A DNA stretch of 64,000 nt from the NCBI GenBank assembly GCA_019454185.1, contig CP075368.1, positions 2,893,649 to 2,957,648 on the forward strand, given 5' to 3'. Below are positions 17,485-25,282 of this stretch, piece by piece (position 1 is the first letter of the stretch; each line of letters starts with the position of its first letter). The translations under genes were made by a program, and so were the position numbers. The notes beneath the pieces are model-generated. The model was not told the DNA's origin. It worked only from the letters and a program-made list of their open reading frames with translations, and searched no databases. Origin of the DNA: Phycisphaeraceae bacterium. GTDB lineage: Bacteria; Planctomycetota; Phycisphaerae; Phycisphaerales; UBA1924.

Positions 17485-18483
17485 ATGGTCGCGCACGCCC
17501 CCCCAACCCCCACCTCAACCACTCCGAACCACGCGCACACGCCCAAGACCGATCTCACACACACCCATCTCCACCGCGTCACAGACATCGACGCCCTCCT
17601 CAACGACGTCCTCTCCCCCAACCACTCACTCACCTCCGCCGCCGCAAAGCACAACCTCCCCCTCGAAGCCCTCACCCTCTGGCTCGCCCTCCCCGAAACC
17701 CGCGCACGCCTCGCCGCCATGGATGAGGCCGGCTCCGCCCACGTCCGCACCGTCGCCTCCCTCAACCTCAGCACATCCGTACACACACTCGTCCAGATCA
17801 TGGCCGACTTCCGCGCCCTCGCCGCCGCTCGCTCAGCGAACCGCGAAATCGGCTCCCACTCCGACACCCCTCCAGACCCCGACGACATCATCTACCTCCG
17901 CGCGTCGATCCACGCACGCAAAGCCGCATGGCTCCTCTACCAACTCTCGCGCAGCGGCACACCCTCCGCCCGCAAAGCCGCCCACACCTCTCTGCCTTTG
18001 GGTGGATCAGCTCTCCGAGCCGATTCCGCCCCTGCTGGCACCACTCTTGATGGCGCCGCTCCTGGTGGCACCGCTCTCCAGAGCGGTGTCCCCGTACCAC
18101 CCTCCGACCTCATCCCCCCCGCCCCCGAGCCGCCCAGTCCCTCTGCCCCTTCTTCTTCACCTCCCGCCTCACACGAAGACGTCATCACCGCGCTCGCCGC
18201 CCTCGCGAACTCACTCGGCCTCACACCCGACGACCTCGAAGGGCTGACGCTCGACGACCTCCCGGACGATGGCCCGCTCCCTCCCGAAGCTCTCGCGCTC
18301 TTCCCGCCCGATGTCGCGGCGTATCTCGCCGCGCTCCCGCACGATGAGCCCCAACCTCCCGACCTTCCGACCCACCCGAACCCATCACAACACGCCCCGC
18401 CCGATCCTCACCCGCCCCCCGCAAACCACCTCTCAACCCCGCGCGCGTCAGGGTCCGAGTCCCAGTTCGCCGCCGCTCATTGA
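17485..18483 (+). CDS. Unrecognised protein with HTH-like helical N-terminal region and in-frame palindromic element
   Basis: A 332-residue protein of unknown function. Residues about 33-60 (DIDALLNDVLSPNHSL, then TSAAAKHNLPLEALTLWL) look like a helix-turn-helix of the kind found in DNA-binding or small-terminase-like proteins. Residues 60-160 are further helices. Residues 170-230 are low-complexity Ala/Gly/Pro/Ser and contain the translated hairpin element ([10 protein letters not shown]). The tail alternates acidic and Pro-rich segments. GC-rich codon use is consistent with translation. A palindrome shared with the terminase operon region lies 60 bp upstream, which hints at common control. 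The HTH reading is an inference. Confidence 0.6.
   Translation: MVAHAPPTPTSTTPNHAHTPKTDLTHTHLHRVTDIDALLNDVLSPNHSLTSAAAKHNLPLEALTLWLALPETRARLAAMDEAGSAHVRTVASLNLSTSVHTLVQIMADFRALAAARSANREIGSHSDTPPDPDDIIYLRASIHARKAAWLLYQLSRSGTPSARKAAHTSLPLGGSALRADSAPAGTTLDGAAPGGTALQSGVPVPPSDLIPPAPEPPSPSAPSSSPPASHEDVITALAALANSLGLTPDDLEGLTLDDLPDDGPLPPEALALFPPDVAAYLAALPHDEPQPPDLPTHPNPSQHAPPDPHPPPANHLSTPRASGSESQFAAAH
18048..18090. repeat. Palindromic hairpin element, copy B (inside a gene)
   Basis: The core CACCGCTCT-CC-AGAGCGGTG (18069-18088) is preceded by a degenerate half-unit GGCGCCGCTCCTGGTGG. It is in frame in the unrecognised gene, read as [11 protein letters not shown] weaker third unit (GGCACCACTCTTG) lies just upstream, as if the half-unit had been duplicated in tandem. 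Confidence 0.85.
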
Positions 18484-18761
18484 CCCACCCTCGCCGTCAA
18501 CAAGCCAAGAACACCGCGCACAACCCGCCGCAGGCGCTGCACGATGCCGCGCCGTCACAATCCGCGTGTCTCGCCGCGGAGCGCGAAGGAGTTGTCGTTG
18601 CGCGAGCGGAGGGACGCGGCGAGTTGGTTTGTGGATGCGGAGCCGGTTGTGAGGGCGGGAGGTGGGGACGGAGCGGGCAACCTACGGTTGCGAGGCGCAA
18701 AGTGAAGTTGGTGCCACATGCCGGATCGTGTACGATTCTACATTCATCTGGAGGACGTCCA
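18484..18761. other. Accessory-island left gap
   Basis: No gene is supported. The plus strand turns G-rich here. The gap contains the left copy of a 65-bp direct repeat (listed separately) and ends with a strong ribosome-binding site (GGAGG, 7-nt spacing) for the DNA methyltransferase. Confidence 0.5.
18612..18676 (+). repeat. Left imperfect direct repeat flanking the restriction-modification island
   Basis: Starts GGACGCGGCG and ends GGGGACGGAGCGG. It matches 22156-22221 in the same orientation with four substitutions and one single-base gap over about 66 bp. The pair brackets the DNA methyltransferase, the HNH nuclease and the DUF4282 gene. Confidence 0.75.
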
Positions 18762-19751
18762 ATGCTTGCCCTTGGAAAGCCGAAGAAAACCGAACTCGCA
18801 TGGCTGGAGGACGTGGGCCTATCCGGGTCCAAGCCCTTCTACCACACGAAGTTGGGCGCGGCGTTTCTTGGGGACTCGCTCGCGGGCATGAAACGGATGC
18901 CCGCGGATTCGGTGGACCTCGTGTTCACCTCCCCGCCCTTCGCCCTCACCCGCCAAAAGGAATACGGCAACGAACCGATAGAGCGGTACCTCGCGTGGTT
19001 CCTGCCGTTCTGCGAAGAGATCAAGCGCATTCTCAAGCCGACAGGCTCATTCGTTCTCGATATCGGCGGGGCGTGGATTCCCGGCTCGCCCGTTCGTTCT
19101 ATGTACCACTTTGAGGTAGCCGTCCATCTCTCAAAGATGTTCCGCCTCGCTCAGGACTTCTACTGGTACAACCCATCCCGGCTCCCAACACCTGCGGAGT
19201 GGGTAACGGTTCGACGGCTTCGAGTGAAGGACGCGGTAAATACCGTGTGGTGGTTTGGGAAGACAGAGAACCCGACCGCGGACAATCGGCGCGTTCTCAC
19301 GCCCTACTCCGAGTCGATGAAAGCCCTCATCAAGAATGGCTACAAAGCGAAGATGCGCCCGAGCGGACACGATATCTCCGACAAGTTCGGGCGCGACAAC
19401 GGAGGCGCGATCCCACCGAACCTCCTCACAATCGCCAATACCGAATCGAACAGCGTATATCTCCGCCTCTGCCGCGAGTTCGATATCAAACCGCACCCGG
19501 CCCGGTTCCCCGCGAAGTTGGTTGAGTTTTTCGTAGACTTCCTCTTAGATGGGAAGCCACATCTCATCGTCGATCCGTTCGGCGGGAGCAACGTAACCGG
19601 AAGCGTTGCGGAGGAGCGAGGGCATCGGTGGGTGACGTTCGAGCAAGAGGACAAATACATGCGCGGCTCAATGCTGCGATTCCTTGAAGGACCTCTCTTC
19701 ACCGACCCGAGTATGCGAGCGGCTGTGACGGGGGCACCTACCAGAGAGTGA
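18762..19751 (+). CDS. Type II DNA methyltransferase (beta-class, N4-cytosine or N6-adenine)
   Basis: A 329-residue modification enzyme. Catalytic motif IV is TSPPF (56-60) and SAM motif I is DPFGGSNVTG (271-280). This order (IV before I) is that of beta-class amino-methyltransferases; TSPP with Phe favours cytosine-N4, but adenine cannot be excluded. The upstream frame is open, but GGAGG 7 nt before MLALGKPKK fixes the start. Base composition is less GC-rich than neighbours, as expected for acquired genes. The nuclease follows after 7 bp. The target sequence is not predictable by eye. Confidence 0.88.
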   Translation: MLALGKPKKTELAWLEDVGLSGSKPFYHTKLGAAFLGDSLAGMKRMPADSVDLVFTSPPFALTRQKEYGNEPIERYLAWFLPFCEEIKRILKPTGSFVLDIGGAWIPGSPVRSMYHFEVAVHLSKMFRLAQDFYWYNPSRLPTPAEWVTVRRLRVKDAVNTVWWFGKTENPTADNRRVLTPYSESMKALIKNGYKAKMRPSGHDISDKFGRDNGGAIPPNLLTIANTESNSVYLRLCREFDIKPHPARFPAKLVEFFVDFLLDGKPHLIVDPFGGSNVTGSVAEERGHRWVTFEQEDKYMRGSMLRFLEGPLFTDPSMRAAVTGAPTRE

Positions 19752-19758
19752 GGCAAGG

Positions 19759-20796
19759 ATGCCTGGAATCCGATTCTCCTCTCTGGCTGAGAGGTTCATC
19801 GCAGAGTTAGAGAAAGCAGGAGCGACGGTTCTCGTGGTGTCGGGAGCCGATGCGCGGCCGCTCGTGCTGGGTGTGGTGGTGGGCGAGACGACGTACCGCC
19901 TTGAAGTCTTCCTATGGACAATCACCCAAGGGGGCAAGGGGCGAGGGCGTCCGCGCGAGTATCGAATCCAACGCACCTCCGCGCCTCCGTTCGTGCTCAA
20001 AGCGGGCGTGCGAACAATCATGGGCGGATGGCACGAAGAGACGGGGACGTTCGCTTTCTGGGATGTGCGCCGACATCTCACGTCGGAGGGCAAGTCGCCA
20101 AGTTCCCAAATCTCTCTCGACACCTTGGAGCGAGCGTCATCCGTGGGCATGGCGACGGAGGTTCGGGACGCGAGCGAAGGACAGGAAATCGCTATCGCGG
20201 TTCAACCGGACTACCTCCTCTGGTACATTCGTGAGTACGAACGGCTTTACGATTGCGGCCCGGAGGTGACGGAAGCCGCGGCGCTTGTTGACGCGACGCC
20301 AGAGGACGAACGCGAGTTCATCGACGACGGCACCACGGAGGATGCGGCATCGCGTCGGTACAAAGTCACATCTGTAGTTCGTGCGTTCCGTGAGGCGAGG
20401 TTCCGCCCCGCAGTCCTTCGGGCCTACGGGTGGCGATGCTGCCTCACCGGGGTGGCACTCCGGCTCGTGGACGCGGCGCACGTCGTTCCAGTCTCAGACC
20501 CCACGAGCACCGATGAGACTAAGAACGGGGTAGCGCTCAATCCACTCCTGCACCGTGCGTATGACTTCGGGTTACTCGGGCTGCTCCCCGGAGGACGAAC
20601 CGCGATCAATGAACGCCTACTTGCGGGTTTACACAGGCAGAGGCTAGATGATGGGCTCGAGCTCCTCCGCGACATGATCCCGGCCACCATGCGGATGCCC
20701 GGCTCCCCCGACCTCCACCCGCCAGAGGACTACTTCCGGCGCGGGCTCGTGGCGCGGGGCTGGACTGCGGAAGACATTCAACGCACGATCGCTTGA
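19759..20796 (+). CDS. HNH restriction endonuclease partner
   Basis: The 345-residue product has an HNH nuclease domain near residues 215-275: FRPAVLRAYGWRCCLTG, then AAHVVPVSD (His241), NPLLHRAYD (Asn261, His265). The first 150 residues are probably the target-recognition or MTase-associated part and are not recognised. It starts 7 bp after the methyltransferase stop, so the two are almost certainly a type II restriction-modification pair. Composition matches the methyltransferase rather than the core genes. Confidence 0.82.
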   Translation: MPGIRFSSLAERFIAELEKAGATVLVVSGADARPLVLGVVVGETTYRLEVFLWTITQGGKGRGRPREYRIQRTSAPPFVLKAGVRTIMGGWHEETGTFAFWDVRRHLTSEGKSPSSQISLDTLERASSVGMATEVRDASEGQEIAIAVQPDYLLWYIREYERLYDCGPEVTEAAALVDATPEDEREFIDDGTTEDAASRRYKVTSVVRAFREARFRPAVLRAYGWRCCLTGVALRLVDAAHVVPVSDPTSTDETKNGVALNPLLHRAYDFGLLGLLPGGRTAINERLLAGLHRQRLDDGLELLRDMIPATMRMPGSPDLHPPEDYFRRGLVARGWTAEDIQRTIA

Positions 20797-21235
20797 CTAC
20801 TCCCATCCCCTTCTCATGGCAGACAGTTTACGAGACATGCTCCTAGTCCGAGATCCGTAGCATTGGTGAAGCCGAAGCGCAGGCATTCGATTCGAGACTC
20901 TGATACTGCCAACAAACTGCGTCTGAGATGCTCTCAAGGGCGTTTTCCAGTGTCCTCCGAAGGACTCGAAACTACGACCCGATGATTTAAGATTCTGAAG
21001 ATGGTTGCCCGTGGTTGTAGCTTCACCGCGACACGCATCTCATCTTCGTCACCCCTCGCCATCGCACGCGTCCATTTCAGCAGGTGAATGCTCGGCTGGA
21101 ATGTGCGTGGTCCTCCGGTATCTGACCCTGTCCGCTCGGGTCCGGCGTTGGCATCCGCGTGTCTCGTCGCTGAGTCTTCGGCACAGGTGTGCCTCCGCCG
21201 CTATTCTGAGGGTCTTGCCCGCCGGAGGATAACCC
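20797..21235. other. Gene-free gap inside the accessory island
   Basis: About 440 bp with lower GC and no ORF of credible codon use or recognisable product. A small GTCCT-CCGA-AGGAC hairpin lies near 20960. It may be decayed sequence left by island acquisition. It ends with GGAGGATAACCC before the DUF4282 start. Confidence 0.5.
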
Positions 21236-22045
21236 ATGCCCGCATACCGGATCATGTTCTCAAGAGGAGGCCAGCGAAGCGTTGTGGTCATCGACGCCGA
21301 TTCCGAGCAGGAAGCCGTCGAACACATCCTGAGCACCGGCGCATCCGTCCTCGCAGTCGAAGAAGTCCGTGTTCAGGTGCACGATGCAGAGCACGCCGCC
21401 CCCCATCTCCCTCAGTCGCAACCCGTTGTGCCGAACCCCGTGCGAGCACCCGCCCCTGCCCGAACGCAAGGCGTCTCCGATTGGTCGGGTTTCTGGTCGT
21501 TCCGCTGGATGCTGACGCCATCAACCATTCGCTGCACGTTCATCATCGCCAGCGTCTGCCTCCTCGCGTTCTTCGTCGTGTACCCGATTGTCTTCGTCCA
21601 GCAGTACAGCAAGGTAGGAGCCGTGGAAGCCGCGGCCGTCCGACAGATCGAGTCCGCCCTCCCGCGAATCCGCTCGCTCCGCGAGCAGTGGCGAAAGGAC
21701 AGATCCGAGGCAGATCAACTCTCGTTGCAACAGGGATACAAAGAAGCCGCAGCGGAAGCGCGAAGCCGCGCAGCAAAGAGCGAGGCCGCGTTGAACCAGG
21801 CCCTGCGAGAGGCGAGCATCGGATGGAACCAAAGCGAGGACGAGGCCCTCGCGTCCGCTCGCCAGGCGCTCCTGAACGCGCGCAAGTCCGGCCCGCAGAT
21901 GCGCGATCTCGCGCTGAATCTCGGAGCCGCCTTGGTCATGTGGATCATCTTCCGAGTCATGTGCGAGTGCTCGATCGTCTTCTTCCGGATACACGAGCAG
22001 ACAGTCGCGATCTCAGATCGGTTGCGCGGCATGGACGGCTCGTAA
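21236..22045 (+). CDS. DUF4282 domain membrane protein
   Basis: A 269-residue protein. Residues 1-45 form a small soluble domain (YRIMFSRGGQRSVVVIDAD). A Pro-rich linker leads to membrane segment 1 (about 98-122, CTFIIASVCLLAFFVVYPIVF), a coiled-coil Ala/Arg/Glu-rich loop (about 130-215) and membrane segment 2 (ALVMWIIFRVMCECSIVFF). The RVMCECSIVFFRIHE motif is typical of DUF4282. A strong GGAGGA site precedes the ATG. Function is unknown. It lies inside the direct-repeat-bounded island. Confidence 0.72.
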   Translation: MPAYRIMFSRGGQRSVVVIDADSEQEAVEHILSTGASVLAVEEVRVQVHDAEHAAPHLPQSQPVVPNPVRAPAPARTQGVSDWSGFWSFRWMLTPSTIRCTFIIASVCLLAFFVVYPIVFVQQYSKVGAVEAAAVRQIESALPRIRSLREQWRKDRSEADQLSLQQGYKEAAAEARSRAAKSEAALNQALREASIGWNQSEDEALASARQALLNARKSGPQMRDLALNLGAALVMWIIFRVMCECSIVFFRIHEQTVAISDRLRGMDGS

Positions 22046-22384
22046 ACCGCCGCTCGGCCGCCCTCTCACGTCGGCGCCGTCGCTCCGCCGCGTGGCTACA
22101 TACCTGCGGCCCGCCGGGCCGCGGGAGGCGAGGGGGTTGGGTGGCTCGTTCGGACGGACGCGGCGCGTTGGTTTGTGGATGCGGGGTCCGTTGTGAGGGC
22201 GGGGAGGTGGGGACGGAGCGGTGAGGAGCGGGGCGATGTCGGTGCCGCCTGCCTTCCGTCGTGATCTCCGCACACGATGAAACTCGGGTCTTATCGCTCA
22301 CTTTGTGGCGAGTTTGCTTGCGGAGCCATGGATTCGCGGCATATTTGGGACAGCATCACGTGCTTGTCGCGGGAGGAGCCCTCA
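22046..22384. other. Gap with right direct repeat and GC hairpin
   Basis: No gene seen. It contains a GCGGCCC-GCC-GGGCCGC hairpin (22106-22122, no T run), the right copy of the island direct repeat, and an ATG-led upstream extension of the next gene that was not chosen. It ends with GGGAGGAG 6 nt before the next start. Confidence 0.5.
22156..22221 (+). repeat. Right imperfect direct repeat flanking the restriction-modification island
   Basis: Same orientation as the copy at 18612-18676 with four substitutions and one indel. Beyond the shared block the two sequences diverge quickly. It may be the end of the acquired segment or simply a dispersed repeat. Confidence 0.75.
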
Positions 22385-24382
22385 ATGAAAGACCCGTCCA
22401 TTGTGCCCATGCTGCTTGTTGCTTGTGCCGGGTGCTGCACGCACCTCGCCTCGGCGGAAGCCCAATGGACACCGCCCTACTGGCAGTTGTACCGGCTTGG
22501 GTACACGGATGCGGAGCACACGAGCGCGGGCGGCGAGCAGAGGACGTCGGTCAGGCAAACGTCGGGTTCAACTGTGATAGGCACTTCGGAGCGCTACGGC
22601 GGGGGCGGCGGAACGAGCGCGTGGACATGGAATCCTTCGGAAGGGCTCACCCAACTCGGTTTGTTCAGTCCAGAGCACGTTCGAAGCGATGGGCAACGCA
22701 AGAGCTTTGTCGTCGGTGTGAATCCGAACGGGCGCGTGATCGGTAGCTCAACGCGTTATTCGGGGGCGTCGGAGCGAGGATCATCGGCCTGGACATGGAC
22801 CCGTGCCACGAACGCGGTTCAGTTGGGGCTCGTTGACACGGAGCACACGAGCACAGACGGTCATCGCTTCAGCCAGGCACGTTCCATTCGTGGAAACACG
22901 GTGGTCGGAACATCATCGAGGTATTCTGCTTCGGGCCAGAGCGGCGCGAGCGCTTGGGCGTGGGAACCATCCCTCGGCACGATCAGAATCGGCTTTGTCG
23001 GACCTGAGTACACACGGAGTGATGGACTGCAATCCAGCTCAGTGGGCGCTGCGACCGGGGGAAAGACCATCAACGGCAATGGCCGTGTCTTGGGATCGTC
23101 GGATCGCTTCGCGGGAGACTCTAACGGATCTCCGATTGCGTGGACATGGACTCGAGAGTCCGGGACTATCGAGTTGGGCTTCACCGATGCTGACCACACG
23201 AGTCCGACTGGATCGAGAACCAGCCGCGCAAGGTCGATGAACGATGCCGGCCAGATCGTCGGTTGGTCCTCGCGGAGGACGCCGGGCGGGGGTGACTCAG
23301 CGTGGATCTGGAGCGATGCGACGGGTCCGGTTCGTATCGGACTGGTAGATTCTGTTCACACAGGTCGCGACGGACGCCAGGAGAGCAGAGCTCAATTCTT
23401 GAATGGCGCAGGAATGACGGCGGGATGGTCCACTCGTCCTGGTGCACCGGGCAAAGGGCGAAGCGCCTGGGTGTGGACAGAGGAGAGCGGCTCGCTTCGG
23501 ATCGGGCTCATTGATGCCGAGCATACGGGCGCATCAGGCACCCAGTTCAGCACACCCACAGGGATCAGCGAGAGTGGTCAGGTTGTCGGCTACTCCAAGC
23601 AGGGGCAGTTCGGGAACGGGAGAAGCGTGTGGGCCTGGGACCGAGAGTCGGGTGTTCATCGGGCGGGCTTGACGGATGCGCTTCACACAGGGGCGGATGG
23701 AAGGCGTGTGAGCTTGCTCCATGCGCGGAACGAGGCAGGACATCTCGCGGGGCTGTCTTTCCGCTACGGGGACGCGGTCAATGGAACTTCCGCGTGGACG
23801 TGGTCAATGGAACGCGACACAGTGCAGATCGGCCTCTATGACGATCGACACACGAGAGGTGATGGCATAACCAGCAGCGACGTCAACAAGATGAACGTCG
23901 GAGGGGATGTCATTGGAATCTCTGAACGCTACAACGGCGCGACCTCCCTCGGCAGATCCGGGTGGTTCTACGAGTATGCGACGGACATCACTCACGCACT
24001 GACTTTCTCCGAGTCACCGAGAGGCGATGCATACACAGACCCATCGTTCGTCACGTCAAGCGGCTGGGTGCTCGGCCAGTACGACCTCTATGCCGGCGAC
24101 GCACTCGTGTCGCGCAACGGATTTATATGGTCGGTCTCCGTGGGCTTCGCCGATCTCGGCTCGCTCGTCGAAGGCGGTCTGAGTGCGGCGGGTTGGGAGA
24201 GTCTCGGCGAGGTCGTCTCGGCTTCGGAGTATCGCATGATCGTTGGGTTCGGCGACGTGATCGGCACGAGCGGGACCGCCGCGTATGCTCTCACCATGGG
24301 CACCATTCCTTCACCCTCGACCCTTGTGTTCATGGGTGCCGGAGTGCTGGCACACAGGCGGCGTCGGCCGATCAGTTCTTGA
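22385..24382 (+). CDS. Secreted PEP-CTERM protein built from nine HAF-like repeats
   Basis: The 665-residue product has a signal peptide (SIVPMLLVACAGCCTHLASAEA). Nine repeats of about 54-62 residues follow, each with the pattern LGxxDxEHTxxDGxxxS...GxVxGxSxRYxG...SAWxW. This resembles the HAF extracellular repeat family and should fold as a beta-propeller or solenoid. The C-terminus IPSPSTLVFMGAGVLAHRRRR is a PEP-CTERM-type sorting signal (Pro motif, hydrophobic helix, basic end) for an exosortase. The second ATG was chosen because GGGAGGAG lies 6 nt before it and it gives a clean signal peptide. Repeat 4 is expanded by several residues. Confidence 0.8.
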   Translation: MKDPSIVPMLLVACAGCCTHLASAEAQWTPPYWQLYRLGYTDAEHTSAGGEQRTSVRQTSGSTVIGTSERYGGGGGTSAWTWNPSEGLTQLGLFSPEHVRSDGQRKSFVVGVNPNGRVIGSSTRYSGASERGSSAWTWTRATNAVQLGLVDTEHTSTDGHRFSQARSIRGNTVVGTSSRYSASGQSGASAWAWEPSLGTIRIGFVGPEYTRSDGLQSSSVGAATGGKTINGNGRVLGSSDRFAGDSNGSPIAWTWTRESGTIELGFTDADHTSPTGSRTSRARSMNDAGQIVGWSSRRTPGGGDSAWIWSDATGPVRIGLVDSVHTGRDGRQESRAQFLNGAGMTAGWSTRPGAPGKGRSAWVWTEESGSLRIGLIDAEHTGASGTQFSTPTGISESGQVVGYSKQGQFGNGRSVWAWDRESGVHRAGLTDALHTGADGRRVSLLHARNEAGHLAGLSFRYGDAVNGTSAWTWSMERDTVQIGLYDDRHTRGDGITSSDVNKMNVGGDVIGISERYNGATSLGRSGWFYEYATDITHALTFSESPRGDAYTDPSFVTSSGWVLGQYDLYAGDALVSRNGFIWSVSVGFADLGSLVEGGLSAAGWESLGEVVSASEYRMIVGFGDVIGTSGTAAYALTMGTIPSPSTLVFMGAGVLAHRRRRPISS

Positions 24383-24442
24383 ACGGATCCTGCGCCTCAC
24401 CCCACGTGGGCGAGCGGGAGTTCTTGATGCTACCGTGCTCTC

Positions 24443-25249
24443 ATGCTGTCTCAACTCGCCCGATCGTTGAAACGACGATCCCCGCAACCGGATGATTCGG
24501 AGACTCGCTGCCCGTGGCCCTTCCCGCTCGTGTTTCTGCATATCCCGAAGACCGGCGGCCTGAGTCTGCGGCAGACTCTGTTGCGGCACTGCGCGCCGGG
24601 CGCGGCGTTTCGCATCATCCATCAGATCGACGATGCGGCACGATTCGCGCGGCTTCCTCTTGAGCGTCGGCGCGCCATACGACTCATCGAGGGCCATATG
24701 TACTACGGCATCCACCAGCATGTGCCGAGCCCGTGTGTCTACATCACGATTCTGCGCGATCCGGTAGCCCGGATTCGTTCGTACTACAACTATGTCTGCC
24801 GCTCGAAGTGGCACTTTCTCCACTCGCGCATCACCGGAGACAACCTCACGCTGCGGGACTGCATCGAGCAGCGGATCACGGTCGAGCTCGACAACTACAT
24901 GACGAGATCGCTCAGCTCGCTGGAGTATGTGAACGTCCCTTTCGGTCAGGTGGACGAGAGGATGTACGTGGCAGCACGAGCCCATCTGGAATCGATCGCG
25001 ATCGTCGGTACGACGGACAGGATGGGCCTGCTGTATCGCACGCTCGCGAGCATGATCCGCATCCCGCTGGAAAGCCCGCCGCACATCAATCGGTCGGACG
25101 GACCGAGTTTCCCCGATCGCGACGGCACGGATAAAGCGATCTGCGAGTTCAACGCGTACGACCGCATGTTGTACGACGACGCGGTGCGGCTGGCCCAGAG
25201 CCGCGCCGGAACGATGGGTATCGAGGATCAAGAGCCGGCCGCGCTGTGA
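24443..25249 (+). CDS. Sulfotransferase family 2-like protein
   Basis: A 268-residue cytoplasmic protein with the PAPS 5'-phosphosulfate loop HIPKTGGLSLR (33-43) and the 3'-phosphate motif ILRDPVARIRSYYNY (103-117). Both are diagnostic of carbohydrate/family-2 sulfotransferases. It probably sulfates a polysaccharide or other glycan. It lies 33 bp upstream of the kinase gene in the same direction, so co-transcription is possible. The acceptor is unknown. Confidence 0.82.
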   Translation: MLSQLARSLKRRSPQPDDSETRCPWPFPLVFLHIPKTGGLSLRQTLLRHCAPGAAFRIIHQIDDAARFARLPLERRRAIRLIEGHMYYGIHQHVPSPCVYITILRDPVARIRSYYNYVCRSKWHFLHSRITGDNLTLRDCIEQRITVELDNYMTRSLSSLEYVNVPFGQVDERMYVAARAHLESIAIVGTTDRMGLLYRTLASMIRIPLESPPHINRSDGPSFPDRDGTDKAICEFNAYDRMLYDDAVRLAQSRAGTMGIEDQEPAAL

Positions 25250-25282
25250 GCGGCTCTCCCAACCCCTGATTACACTCGCGGC

